From Hymenopus coronatus (Eukaryota; Arthropoda; Insecta; Mantodea; Hymenopodidae), in assembly GCA_030762935.1 (NCBI GenBank), contig CM060900.1, positions 373,382,632-373,446,631 of the forward strand: a stretch of DNA of 64,000 nucleotides, in the 5' to 3' direction. The position numbers and the translations under genes were made by a program. Positions 11,896-22,989 of the stretch are shown one piece after another. Below the pieces are notes generated by a model. The model made no database searches, was not told the DNA's origin, and saw nothing but the letters and a program-made list of their open reading frames with translations. Position 1 is the stretch's first letter. The number at the start of each line of letters is the position of its first letter.

Positions 11896-12024
11896 GCACA
11901 CACAGAGACCTTTCTAAAAGCATTTATATATATGGGACCTTAAACGTATATTTCTTGTGAAATCCTGGTGTGGAATTTTTGGATGGAATGCAGTACTTTC
12001 TCTACCGATGTCCATACACTAGGG

Positions 12025-14516
12025 CAACGGTTCCCAACCGGTGTACCCCGGCACCCTAGGGTGCCGTGTGATTGGCTAAGGGGTGCCGCGAGATATTGAG
12101 ATAAACAAAAAAAAATACCTTCTACTGAAGCCTTAAGTCTTGTAAGGTCTTGAAATAAAATAAGTCAAATCAATTACTCTCATGCACGGCAGATGGTGAT
12201 AGTGGTCGATTCATTTCAATAATTCAGTTATACTAGTATCCCACAGATGGCATTACAGCTATACCCTGCCGAACATTCCCGAGACTACTCGCTTCCTCAC
12301 CAACATTCCCGAGACTTCGACAGATGAATATATAAAAGTGTACGCCGCTTGGCGATTTCAGTTGTCTTCCTCGGGTTGATTCACAGTGTTTAGCTATGGA
12401 TAAGTTCATTGTTAAACGTAAACGCCAGGACAGTGAAAGTGAACAGTCGACTCCTACTGCTTGCTTTAAGAAGCCAAATCTTACAGTTTCTCCCGGACCG
12501 TCGAATTCACCACATAAAGAAGACAAACGAAAGAAAAGAACATACCAAGACAGTTACTTAGCGTATGGATTTAAGTGGAATAACAACGAGCAAAACTCTA
12601 TCCCTGTGTGTTTAGTTTGTGGCGAAACACTTAGCAACGAGGCCATGGTACCTAGCAAACTGATGCGGCATCTTACAACAAAGCACCCTAGTGTGTCACA
12701 GAAAAGTGTAATGTATTTTTCACATATATTAGAAGCGGAGAAGAAAACAGCTGTGCGAATGGTAAAGAGAATGACCATAGGTGATACTGCTCTTGAAGCC
12801 TCATTTAAAGTAGTAGAACTGATAGCTAAAAAAAAGAAACCTCATACTCTTGGAGAGGAAATCATTGGCCCTGCATGTCAAGTTATAGTTTCAACAATAC
12901 TTGGCGAAGGTGCAGCTAATCTAATTTCGAAAGTTCCTCTGTCCTACAACACAATCAGCCGCAGGATATCTGAAATGTCATGCAATATCAACGAACAAGT
13001 CACGGAGAAAATAAAAACTTATAGAACATTTGCTTTGCAATTAGATGAGAGTCTCGATATTGGTGACAAACCGCAACTCCTTGGTTTTGTCAGATATATT
13101 GATGAAAAAGATATTAGTGAAGAGTTTCTGTTCTGTAGGCCGCTGGAGACTACAACCACAGGCCATGATATTTTCGTTTCTATTAATTCTTATCTCAATA
13201 ACCATGATCTTTCATGGAAAGACTGTTGTGGTATATGTACAGATGGTGCACCATCTATGTCTGGGAAAATTAAAGGTTTTACTGCCAGAGCTCTCAATGA
13301 AAATCCATCCATTATTATAACTCACTGTTTTCTGCATAGAGAGGCATTAGTCGTGAAAGCGTGTAAAGAAGATTTTGCTGAAGTGTTTAACCAAGTTGTG
13401 AAAATGGTGAACTATATGAAGTCTCGACCTTTAAAGTGCAGCATTTTTTAACAGTTATGTCGCGCAACGGATGCAGCTCATACCTCTTTGTTACTTCACA
13501 CAGAAGTAAGGTGGTTGTCGCGGGGTCGTGTATTGAACCGGTTTCTCGAACTTAAAGAACAGCTAAAAACTTTTTTTAAGGATGAAAATCAAGACACATA
13601 TCATGAGCTCTTACTAAGTGATTCCTGGTGTTTTGAACTGTCGTATCTGGCAGATATTTTTCATAAGCTGAATGAACTGAATGTTTCGATGCAGGGTCGA
13701 CATGAAACAATAATCTTCTCAACCAATAAAATGAAAGGTTTTAAAAGAAAACTTAGTTCTTGGAAGTCTGCAGTTCAAAAAGGAGATCTGTCGAACTTTC
13801 CATCTCTTCTTAATGTGGCAGGAGATAAAGATCTGGGTAAGCTGAAAGACCGCATTTGTGATCACTTATCAAGATTGCAAGATGCAATAGATGCGTACTT
13901 TCCAACTATTTCCACTACGAGTCTCGACTGGGTTGTCTCACCATTTGATTTCGTAGATAGTGCAGAGGAAATAGATTTCACTGCTTGCGAACGAGATGAA
14001 TTTATTGATCTTTGCGCTGATTCCACACTCAAAGGTAAGTTCACCAAGAGTGAGGCGTCGGTGGCTAGTTTTTGGCTTCACCGGAGAGAGGAGTACCCTA
14101 ACCTAATGAAGAAAGCAATTAACGCACTTTTGCCCTTTTCAACATCCTATCTATGCGAGCAAGCCTTCTCTGCTATGGTGACAATAAAATGCAAAGCAAG
14201 AAATAGACTGAATAACCTTGAGGATGATTTGCGTGTTTCACTGTCAACTGTAAGACCCGACATCACATATCTGTGCTCTAAGCATCAATCACAAGTTTCT
14301 GATTAATCATTAATCGAACAAAATTTATTGATGTATTTTTACTCAGTGATTGTAGTAAAGTTTACTGTATTATGTTATGGTGTACGTTATTATTATATAA
14401 TATCTCAATAAATTAACATATTAAGCTTAATTTTCTTTTAATTCAAGGAAGAGTGCCCCTAGTGTTTAATGTTATTCCCAAGGATGCCGTGAACTTCAAA
14501 AGGTTGGGAAACACTG
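12025..14516 (+). mobile_element. hAT DNA transposon, near full length
   Basis: A 2492-bp element with hAT-type terminal inverted repeats: CAACGGTTCCCAACC at the left and the reverse complement of CAGTGTTTCCCAACC at the right. It is flanked by an 8-bp duplication that differs at one base (CACTAGGG at 12017-12024, CGCTAGGG at 14517-14524). The single base difference and TIR mismatches suggest moderate age. It carries one transposase reading frame, described separately. Confidence 0.93.
12396..14306 (+). pseudogene. BED-finger hAT transposase, one in-frame stop
   Basis: Transposase of the element at 12025-14516. The frame opens at ATG 12396 and stays in one phase to TAA 14304-14306 (636 codons). 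It is interrupted by a single TAA at 13449-13451, and the reading continues immediately in the same frame with conserved sequence (LLLHTEVRWLSRG). Visible domains are a basic N-terminus, a BED zinc finger (C72, C75, H92, H97), hAT catalytic-core motifs LDES (D217), TDGAPSMSG (D283) and CFLHREAL (C311, H314), and a C-terminal hAT dimerisation domain (LLPFSTSYLCEQAFS). Overall it resembles ZBED5/FAM200-type domesticated hATs of vertebrates. It is called a pseudogene because of the stop. Stop readthrough or a sequencing error cannot be excluded, since nothing else is broken. Confidence 0.92.
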
Positions 14517-14629
14517 CGCTAGGGTATAACGGGGATCGCGATAATTAAATGCTATAGAACTATAGAACTAGGCGCTATATGCTGGCCTTAAAATTACATC
14601 TTCTTTCCTTGACATCGCGAGAAACAACC

Positions 14630-15125
14630 GAAAATCGACAGGAATTTAAAGGAATGAATAAGTATCGAACAATTCGTACCATTAATAACGGTTATCTTGG
14701 AAATGGCTCATGCCACAAAAAATTGTGTGCTTTGAATAGCGTTACGTTTTTTGTGTAGTCATTTTCTCTATCGCTTAAAATTTCCAGTTGTACAAGACTA
14801 GGTACAAACTTTTCCTTCCGAACGAAGATAACTTCATAAACTACTGCCAGAAATTCAAGGTATAAATTTTATTTTTTGTGTAAATAACTAATGTGTTGTT
14901 AAGAGGAGATTCTCGGAAATCTTCGTGTCGAACACTCGGAAGATACTGAATTTAAATATCACGTTTGGTACTTGTTTAAATTCAGTTTTGAGTTATGCTG
15001 TTCATAAGAGACACAAAGACACACACGTTCCTTTTTCTAGAAATGATGATATTTTATTCGGTGCCTCAAAACCTGTATTTCGAGTGAAATCCCGGTATCG
15101 AAGTTTTGGGAGGAATACAATGCCA
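14630..15125 (+). repeat. Dispersed repeat DR, copy 4
   Basis: Fourth DR copy. Its right half is clear: 'gaaatcttcgtgtcgaacac', 'ggaagatactgaattt', 'gttttgagttatgctgtt', CACAAAGACACACAC, 'gtgaaatcccggtatcga', and the end 'ttgggaggaatacaatg'. The left half is more diverged. It serves as the uninterrupted comparison for the element inserted in copy 3. Confidence 0.7.
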
Positions 15126-15650
15126 TCTCTGCTTGCCATGCACATGCTTGTTAGATAAAGAAAGCAAATTAAATTAGTCAATGATGTTTCTTGTTAAATA
15201 ACAGCTTCTATCATATCACCAATTTCTGGAGTTCGGATCAATCTGTACAACTGGAATCATTTGTAACGAGGCTATTTATTCAAGTGGTAGAAGTATGATG
15301 CCAAAAACGTCATCAGCAGCGTCCATTTAATTGCCACTGAAATATGCCTTACAGTTCCTATACATCGCTATTATTTCGGACAGAGATTATCAACCTCCCA
15401 ACTTCTTGTTCCAATAAACACTTGTTTTCTAATAATTGTCATTGATTATGACTTATCTTCTCAGTTGCAAAAGTTTTATGACGTCTTCGCCTTCATTATG
15501 ACATGATTGCTACTGTTGCATTTGCAGCGACTGTACTGCAACGGACAGGACTCTTCTTCAACCTGTGAATGACATAAACACGTCGTCACATACTTTCCCA
15601 AAATATTCACATATTTTCCGATACGCCTGGTTGTAAAAAATGAAATGGCG
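15126..15650. other. Unassigned intergenic DNA
   Basis: No recognised feature. Confidence 0.3.
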
Positions 15651-15905
15651 TTTTATTTATGGACGCTCTTTAACTGCTGTAATTATCAGCGTCCAATACT
15701 ATATTGGGCGTGAAAGTTCTCTTAGAGGTTCTTTTACGTGCCGTAAATCTACGACATGGGACCAACGGCTTTACTTCCCTTCCGAAGAAAGCCACGCTAA
15801 GGATTTTTACGCCCGAAAAAAATCCATCGTCCTCCGCCGGGTTTGAACCCGCGACCTTGGGTATATGAAGTTAGCATGGTAACCATTACACCCCGGAGGG
15901 CGACG
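15651..15905 (-). repeat. SINE, family A, copy 1
   Basis: On the minus strand it starts with a well-preserved tRNA-like head (A-box GTGTAATGGTTACCATG, B-box CGCGGGTTCAAACCCGGCG). A shared body follows: TGGATTTTTTTCGGGCG, TAAAAATCCTTAGCGTGG, CTTCGGAAGG, AAGCCGTTGGTCCCATG, TAGATTTACGGCACGTAAAA. It ends in AGCAGTTAAAGAGCGTCCAT. The head is close to a tRNA but lacks pairing acceptor arms, so it is a SINE. Copies 2 and 3 lie at 18984 and 22281. Confidence 0.85.
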
Positions 15906-16129
15906 CTTTGTCCAATAGTGGTTTCCATAATTTATTGAGAGAGATGGGAGCTTCGTTTATGAAAAGAAACATCGGGAATATTATAATTGACATAGCTATT
16001 AAGATCGTGTGGACTAGTACTGTAGGCTAGAATCTTTTAAACTGATGTACAACAGAACCTGATATAAAGACAAGTTATGCATTAATTTGCAGCAGGACCA
16101 CCTTACTGATAATGTTATTGACATATGAT

Positions 16130-18768
16130 TAGAGTGACCAGATCCATATCACTAAAAATGAGGAAGGACTGCTGTAAAAAGTAGAACATTTGGAGAAAAA
16201 ATGGGACAAAAGAAAACTTAACTTTAAGCTTATACTGTACTCAAGGCCTACACACACATTAAATGAAACATACATCACACTCTAACATTTACATAAGCTG
16301 CTGATATTTTTCCGATGATCCGATTTGTTTCAACTGTGGTTTGCCCAGTAGACATTTATAAAATTTAGTGGATATTTAGAAAAATTTGTTAAATTATACT
16401 GAACCATCAATAAGTGTTTTTTGTTGATTCAATTAAAATCTTATTTCTATCATCAGTCTACTATGTTGTAATTAGAGAAAACCTCTTTCAACGTTTGCAT
16501 TATGACCTGGTATACAGAAAAAAATACACCACCAGCTTTAACAATTCAGAATAAGATTTTACTAGTTGACCAGCATTGAAATACTTAGCCCATTTTTGAC
16601 TAGAAAGTAACTTGCTGAAATCAGAATCATTAATATTCTCAGATAGAAATTTTTTGATACAGAACTGATTGAAATATTTTACATCATCAATCTCTAGAGA
16701 ACTATATTTTCTTTGCAAATAAACAATATACTTTCCAACATCATTGTATTCAATATTATACTTCAGAGACATGCAAATTCATCAAACATTTGGATCCATC
16801 GTTTCAAATACTCATAGCAAGATTCATACAACAACAAAGCTTCATCCATGAAAGCATCAGCCTCCTCATCAAGCCCTTCTGGCCTAACATTGTCTAGAAA
16901 TCTCTCTTACTTTTAAGCAACTGTATTTCTCTTACAGTCTGTTCTCCAGGACCTTACACACTGTTTCTAGAATTTCTTATTTCAACGACAGAATTTTCTT
17001 CTCTTTCTATTTCCAGTATCTTTGACTGGAACACAGCCATCAATGAATGTGTATACCATAAATATGGTATATACATGTAATATATATAACTTGTTCTCAA
17101 AGAACTGGCTGATAAATTTAGGTGGCTTACCTTCAAATAATAAATACGATTTCAATCCTGAACACATTTCTAACACTCTTTCTTCAGCTGAAAAAAGAGA
17201 CAACCATCTACTTTTGCTAATAATTAATTTGAACAAACTCACAGAAATATTTCCGTTGTTCCGTTGTCACAGTATAAACTGAGAAGTAATTGCACAGTTT
17301 AATAATTAAACAATCCATATCTACAGATAAAGAGTCAGTCCTATGCATATTGCATTATGCAAAATATGAGTAGGGCAGCTAATACCTAGTAAGTCTTCAT
17401 TTAAAGACTTCTTTAAATTCCTGTAAATATTGTTTCCCTCTTTTCGATTAATACCACAAAATTTGTATTAGCATTGTCCCCAGTAAATGCTTACACACTT
17501 ATGGGCAACACCAAAGTTATGCAAGGTTTCAGTCATGTAGCTAGCAACAGTTTCAGAAGTTTCATTTGGAGTATATTTGTGTTCTAATACTTTCATTTTA
17601 ATGCCACATTGCTTATAATCAAAATATTGGATTAGAATTTATATGGCCATGATTGCTAGCATCAGTAGAAACACTAAAACAAGATATCCCTTTTAAATAC
17701 TCAATAGAGATATCTACAGCATGAAGAGCAATCACACTATTAATAATGCACTCTGTTTTTGTTCGGGCTGATGAAATCTTCTTTGCTACATCAGAATCGA
17801 AGAATATGACTTCATTTAATGTTGGTGCCATAGACCTGTAACTAAACTGATGTCTAACAGTATGGAAAGCTAGGGCACCTTCTCCTGCAAGGACCCGATG
17901 AGCTAATGCAGAACTTGCTTGCTGTTGCTGCTGATTAAATAAATTGTCTATCTTGGATGTTAAACCACAACCTTGGAGATTTTTCTTGTGTTTCTGGGTT
18001 GCAATGTGGTGTTCCAAATCTTGCCTACCTATTGCAAGAAATAAATGATATGTGACTTCATATTATTACTGAAAGTTATTATTTAAGAATTTTTACTTTA
18101 TAGCTAGGTGCCCAAAAATAATGAAGGCCTGTGATTTTCGTCTTACATGCGCATATACGTACTCAGCTTACATGGAATACAACATAATGTTAACTACAAG
18201 AATAAATACATAGGCAAATAAACAAATAAAGAAATACAAGTTTAGAACCAGAAACAATGCATAAAATAATTGCATGCCTTTATTTGTAACTGAGACGTAT
18301 GGTCCACAAATTGTGCATTCTGCTTCGAAGTAGCTTTTTCCTTTCTTGAAAGCAGGATATTTGGCTCCTAGAGTATAGCAAAATTTACACTGCCGTTTCG
18401 GCATCATCTTGAATGCACAGACAGTAATCAAGTTTCAAGTAATATAGGACCACGTGGTCTAGAGAATAAAAATACAACAGCCCACGCAAAACAGTCCAAC
18501 TCTCGTGGTGATATTGGACACGATAGCAGCAACGCGAAATAGCGGAAATGGATCTATTGATTCGATATATCGATTTTACTGGCAAAGCCAAAGACCACAT
18601 TCTAAGTGTTGATAGTAACTATAAAACAGAGGGGAAAATTAAATAGATTGAGTGTAGAATTTTCAAAAAGTGGGATATTTCTTGATTTTGAACAAATCCG
18701 CCCGGACACCGGACAAACGTTTGAAAAGGAGGACATGTCCGGATAAAAGAGGACGTCTGGTCACCCTG
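16130..18768 (-). mobile_element. hAT DNA transposon with perfect 8-bp TSD
   Basis: The ends are TAGAGTGACCAGA (left) and the reverse complement of CAGGGTGACCAGA (right). Both sides carry the identical 8-bp duplication CATATGAT (16122-16129 and 18769-18776), which fixes the element at 2639 bp. The transposase gene inside is on the minus strand and decayed. Confidence 0.93.
16295..18404 (-). pseudogene. hAT transposase, decayed
   Basis: Read from 18404 leftwards: MPKRQCKFCYTLGAKYPAF and EAECTICG form a cysteine zinc finger. DLxHHIATQKHKKN follows (17990-18017). The segment at 17619-18017 contains AFHTVRHQFSYRSM, AKKISSARTKTECIINSVIA and FSVSTDASNHG, the part leading to the first catalytic aspartate. 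Near 17190 is SRWLSLFSAEERVLEM, near 17020 MAVFQSKILEIEREENSVVE, and near 16480 the dimerisation signature HNANVERGF in another frame. Several frameshifts and stops break it. The family is a widespread arthropod and vertebrate hAT group. It covers nearly the whole expected length, so loss of function came from small mutations, not large deletion. Confidence 0.88.
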
Positions 18769-18983
18769 CATATGATAAACAAATAAGTTGGCGATTCAGG
18801 GTCAAGTTTCTGGGAATATGTTGCGTTCAGTTCCTGACTTCAACCACCGAGTTATCGAAGTATTTGCTCGAGCAAAGGATTGAAGGATGGGCTTCATCTA
18901 CAAATAGAAAGGTTAGTGTCTTTATCACAAGTTAACATTGCATTTCCACTAATACTTTTTAGTATCCACCAATTTTAATCAGT

Positions 18984-19275
18984 CGCCCTCCTCCGTGATG
19001 TAAAAAGGATAGCATACTTACCTCTGGTTGCCAAGGTCGCGGGTTCAAACCCGGCGGCGGGTGATGGATTTTATTGGGCGTAAAAACCTTTGCATGGCCC
19101 CCTTCGGAAGGAAAGTAAAATCGTTGGTCCCATGTAAGTAGACTTACGACATGTAAAAAACCCTCAAGACTGATAAGGAGGATTCTGAGCAAAATTAAGC
19201 TGTCTTTATTTTCTATTATAGAATGAGATACTGAGAACCACAGCAGTTAAAGAATGTCCATAAATAGCACTCAAT
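18984..19275 (+). repeat. SINE, family A, copy 2
   Basis: Same order of blocks as copy 1: GGTCGCGGGTTCAAACCCGG, 'tggattttattgggcgtaaa', CCTTCGGAAGG, TCGTTGGTCCCATG, then the tail AGCAGTTAAAGAATGTCCAT. It has a short extra stretch before the tail (about 19160-19240). The tRNA-like A-box region is damaged. Confidence 0.85.
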
Positions 19276-19378
19276 TTAATTGCAATTTTAGTTAATCTTT
19301 AAATTGTACCCCTCTGTTTAGCTACGAGCCGCCGATGATGATGAGGATGAGGAGGTGGTGGCGGCGGCGACGACGATG

Positions 19379-19382
19379 ATTA

Positions 19383-19454
<72 letters not shown>
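19379..19454. repeat. (ATT)n microsatellite
   Basis: About 24 ATT units, preceded by GGTGGTGGCGGCGGCGACGA and other GAY/GGY triplets. It directly abuts a candidate splice acceptor at 19458-19459. Confidence 0.95.
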
Positions 19455-19459
19455 GACAG

Positions 19460-19537
19460 GAGGAGATTCAGCAGCAGCAGTAGGTGCTGATGGGGTGATA
19501 GTTATTGCTTTAACACCCAAAAATACAAGCAGAAAAG
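19460..19537 (+). CDS. Candidate 78-bp exon, function unknown
   Basis: A stretch bounded by TTATTGACAG (acceptor) and AG|GTAAGT (consensus donor). It is open in the phase-1 frame, encoding 26 residues that include GDSAAAVGADGVIVIALTP and KNTSRK. Both junctions are phase 1, so the exon could be skipped or included without shifting the frame. I do not recognise the peptide, and no adjoining exon was found in the window. The T-rich (ATT)n tract would serve as a weak polypyrimidine tract. Chance occurrence is quite possible for a piece this short. Confidence 0.25.
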
Positions 19538-19659
19538 GTAAGTTGGAAGCCACTTCTGCAAGACATCGGCTGTTTAATGCTCCTGAATTTTACGTGAATA
19601 TTAAAATGATGTCATCGCTCTACATTACATTGCATTGCTATTTGTGGATCCTGTTTTGA

Positions 19660-20509
19660 GATTAGACACAAGTCCAATTCTAAGATGTAGATCAAGTTAG
19701 AAATTACATTTATTGGTTACTCTTGATTATTATTGATACATTCATTTACAAAGATTAACTCTGATATTGAATTTTTCAGAGGTGTCAATGTTGCATAATT
19801 TACCATTACATGTCTGTTTCTAAAAACCAATTCGTACAGTATGCATTATTAGAATATGCATCTATATTATATTTACCGCAGTGTATTAACTACTAACCAA
19901 TATTTTTTGATTATATGAAATCGGTATAGAAGGAGTGAATAAATAAAGTAACGTCCTTTTAATTCTGGCCTAAACTTGCTTTTGTTCATATGCGATTTCT
20001 TAAAGGAGTTGGAAGTGGATTAAATAAAACTATACCATTGTTGTAAACAGCTTTTTGGAATGTCTGCAAATTATTTGTTGGTCTATGTAAGTTCTGTCTG
20101 TGTCTAGATTCTTTGTTATGTATAATTGCATTTTTGTAAACTTTTCTGTGTTTTTTATTACAAATAACAATATGGCTAGTATATATTCGTAGGCTAATGG
20201 CAAAATTCCAAACATTTTGAATAGTGGTTTGCAGTGAGTCATAAAAGCTGTACCAACTCTACGTTCCTATTATCCGTTATCTTTTGACGCAAGAATGGCC
20301 GAAGTGAATGTTGTGAATTTTGGCATTTTACCATAGCTTGGGTCCATCTCACGGAATAGGCTAGATTAGTGAAATATTAATTACTTTTCCTAAGCATAGG
20401 CTTCTAATGAACTACGAAATCACATAGAAATGTCTCTCTTATTATTGAATTTGTAATATCTCTATCCCTTATGTACAACGTACGTAATGGGTAGAGGAGG
20501 TATACCTAT
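19660..20509. other. Unassigned intergenic DNA
   Basis: No recognised gene or repeat. Confidence 0.3.
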
Positions 20510-21130
20510 TGCATTCCACCCCAAGATTTCGATACCGAGATTTGACCGGAAATATGTGTTTTGAGGTCCACTGAATCCGAAAAAAAGATTTTTTATAAAA
20601 AATCCGTATTCCATTCTATGGACAGCATAGCTCAAAAACGAAAAGTCGGTTAAGTTCAGTATCTTTCAAGGGTGCGACACGAAGACTTTCAAGAAAATCC
20701 CCACACCCCTAACTACCCTTTACATAGACCATTTTTTGAACATTTTTATTTTCTCAAAAATGGCCCTAACGATTTTGATTGAGGTACCGTATATTAAATA
20801 TATTCACACATCACAAATAAAATGTATATTTTGAATTTTCTGGGAATAGCCTCTGAAGAGCCCTTTATTCTTGTTGAGTTTTGCATTAGCGTTAAACCGT
20901 AAGAGATAGACAAAACCTTACTACACAAAAAAATGTAGATCCTGTTAAAACATATAATTTATCATATACGTTTCTCTAGTAGAGTTTCCCATTTTCGATA
21001 TATTCGTTGTTATTGGTTTCAACTTTAAAGTAATTAACTTTTCTCAAACAGGACCATGCAAATCGAACCGAACCTCAATTATTTCACATAGCGACCAGCT
21101 TTTAAAAGATTTGATTACCGCTTTAGCCTA
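20510..21130 (-). repeat. Dispersed repeat DR, copy 5
   Basis: One of the two best-preserved copies: 'gcattccaccccaagatttcg', 'ttgaggtccactgaatccg', 'cagcatagctcaaaaacg', 'gggtgcgacacgaag', 'ctaactaccctttacat', 'aaaatggccctaacgatttt', 'aatagcctctgaag', 'aaaccgtaagagatagac', 'gcgaccagcttttaaaaga'. It shares all blocks in order with copy 7 at 49935. Confidence 0.85.
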
Positions 21131-21612
21131 GATTTTTTCATAAATGTTTCATAACCAAAGCTTTTTTTTTTTTATTATTATTATTTTTTTTTTTTTTTTT
21201 TTTAACAAATTGACGATGAGGTCTATATGTCTACACATATTTTACACTAGCATGTCGTTTAAATGCACTTAAAAGAATGAAAAATAAATTAAATCGAATT
21301 GGAAATGAAGTAGGCTAGTACCGTCTTATCCCAAGGCGCCACTGGACAATTTTATTGCACCGTTTAATAGAGAATTATTGGTGTAGAATAGAGCCCGAGA
21401 TCGCCCAGTCTGGCAACCTTGCGATAACCATTAAACTGGGGACTACTGTAGATCCAAGGCACTGAAAAACAAAGACTCCTTGCCCTCTAGTGCCCTTGAG
21501 CCAACACGTTAAACAGTGCCATCTGGTGTTGTGAAAATATGAAACTAGATGGTGGGAATTTACAGTAGGATTCCAAGGCAGAATTACTGGGCGGCATAAC
21601 ATTAACATTTTA
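21131..21612. other. Unassigned DNA with T-rich tract
   Basis: A T-rich/ATT tract lies at 21160-21203, possibly the tail of a retroposed sequence. Nothing else is recognised. Confidence 0.3.
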
Positions 21613-21614
21613 CA

Positions 21615-21905
21615 TAGTGATGGGCAGAATCGAATGTTTTCAAGAATCGAATCCTCTGCATTCGAATACTCTAGAGAATCGAAAGCTTCATCCGAGAACA
21701 AGGTCTCGAATACTGTAATCACAATGGTTTCGAAATCAGCCTCTTCATAAGCAGTTCTCGGATGCTACGTTATCGTCACTCGAGAGAAGTTCTCAGTTCT
21801 CGCCATGGTTGTGCTAATCGAAATCAGCTTGTATGCATTGGCAAGTTCTCGGATGCTACGCAATCGCTACTCGAATGATGCTCGCAGTTCTCGCCGTGGT
21901 TTATC
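21615..21905 (+). repeat. hAT-type terminus and ~90-bp tandem duplication
   Basis: TAGTGATGGGCAGAATCGA at 21615 resembles the start of a known class of hAT termini. It is followed by several degenerate 'agaatcgaa' motifs. Two tandem units of about 90 bp follow (about 21729-21816 and 21817-21905), sharing 'tcgaaatcagc', AGTTCTCGGATGCTACG and CGCAGTTCTCGCC-type blocks. No opposite terminus was found, so this is probably one end of a truncated or non-autonomous element. Confidence 0.4.
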
Positions 21906-22280
21906 TCGATGGACAAAAAATGACATGTTATTCTCAAAATGTTGAAATTTCTATTCAAGATTATCGTGGCTTAAGCGTTATGCACTTTCATTCATGACCG
22001 TTCTTCCATTAAATTGAATACAACATGTTTAGAAATATAGTAACTTTATTATTAGCGGATAAAAATGATCTACAAGTGTTAGGATTGAAATATAAATACA
22101 ATATCATTACGGAATATATTTGCCAGATTCTGTTTACAACAGTCGCAATGTTTGGCATCATGAATTTCAAAATTCTGGAAATACAAACATTTGGTTCACT
22201 AAACAACCTTTCTCAGAAACAGCATTTCGTGTGTGTGTTTGTAACGTACAAAAACATTTTTGTATTAGTATTACTCAATT
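21906..22280. other. Unassigned intergenic DNA
   Basis: AT-rich, with overlapping open frames on both strands at about 22010-22280 that carry no known motif. Confidence 0.3.
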
Positions 22281-22492
22281 AGCATGCTAGCCTCTGATTC
22301 CCATGGTCGCGGGTTCAAACCCGACGGAGGGCGGTGGATTTCTTTCGGGCTTAAACATCCTTAGCATGGCTTCTTTCGGAAGGTAAATAAAGCCATTGGT
22401 CCCGTGTTGTAGATTTACGGCACGTAAAAGAACCTCGAGAGGCATCTGAACAAAATGTGATGCATCGGTTAAAGAGCGTCCACAAATGAAAC
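22281..22492 (+). repeat. SINE, family A, copy 3
   Basis: Same blocks as copies 1 and 2: GGTCGCGGGTTCAAACCCG, 'ggtggatttctttcgggct', CTTTCGGAAGG, CCATTGGTCCCGTG, TAGATTTACGGCACGTAAAA, then GGTTAAAGAGCGTCCAC. The A-box part of the head is truncated. Confidence 0.85.
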
Positions 22493-22749
22493 TAATATTT
22501 AGCATGTTTCAAATGACTGTGACTATGACTGTTATATTTAGGTTACTTCTGGAATGTCACTTTTGATCGATGGATGTGATTTAATAATTACAATCATCTG
22601 GATAACGACCTATTTAGGGCCATGCCGAGGCCGAGGGTTATACCTCTCGCCTCTCACCAAGGGCGGCCCGGGTTCGATCCCAGGCAAGCACATGCAGGAT
22701 TTGTGGTGGACCAAGCGGCGCAGGGGCGGGTTTCCCCTGCCTTCTTATT

Positions 22750-22985
22750 CCATTTTTTTTTAAAACAGTAACGGAGTCTGATCAGAACTCCGGCACTGTA
22801 TCCCTATTTACATTTCCCCCCGTAGGTTTTACTGATTACTGGTTTTACTGTTTCTTTACAAACATATACACATTGCACAAACATATAACACCCATGCCCA
22901 AGGCGGGACTCGAACCCACGATCCCCTGCCCACGAAACACCAAAGCGAGACGCTTTAGCGAGCGTGGCCATGGGGACCGGCTTAT
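22750..22985 (-). repeat. SINE, family D, copy 1
   Basis: Read on the minus strand it starts near GGTCCCCATGGCCACGCTCG and has a B-box CGTGGGTTCGAGTCCCGCC. It continues with GGGCATGGGTGTTATATG, then a body containing a CCGGAGTTCTGATCAGACTC hairpin (GGAGT..ACTCC arms), and ends in an A-rich tail. It lies inside the family C SINE. Confidence 0.7.
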
Positions 22986-22989
22986 TAAT

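Larger units (their letters stand above)
10165..12003 (+). repeat. Dispersed repeat DR, copy 3, interrupted
   Basis: Third DR copy, parallel to copy 2: 'atgactttctct', 'atgctaatcaagataaa', 'ttattacttgcttcc', 'gacatcttttaaaagctgg', 'ggaatatctcgg', 'aatcttcgtgtcacatcc'. It is split by a 792-bp inverted-repeat element (10806-11597) and by a minus-strand SINE (about 11655-11895). It resumes with the CACACA tract and ends at 'tttttggatggaatgcag'. The BED-hAT at 12025 sits just past its right end. Confidence 0.75.

Noticed and set aside
15824..15905. Possible functional tRNA gene (minus strand)
   Set aside because: Good A and B boxes, but the sequence runs into a SINE body shared with two other copies, and acceptor-stem pairing is not evident.
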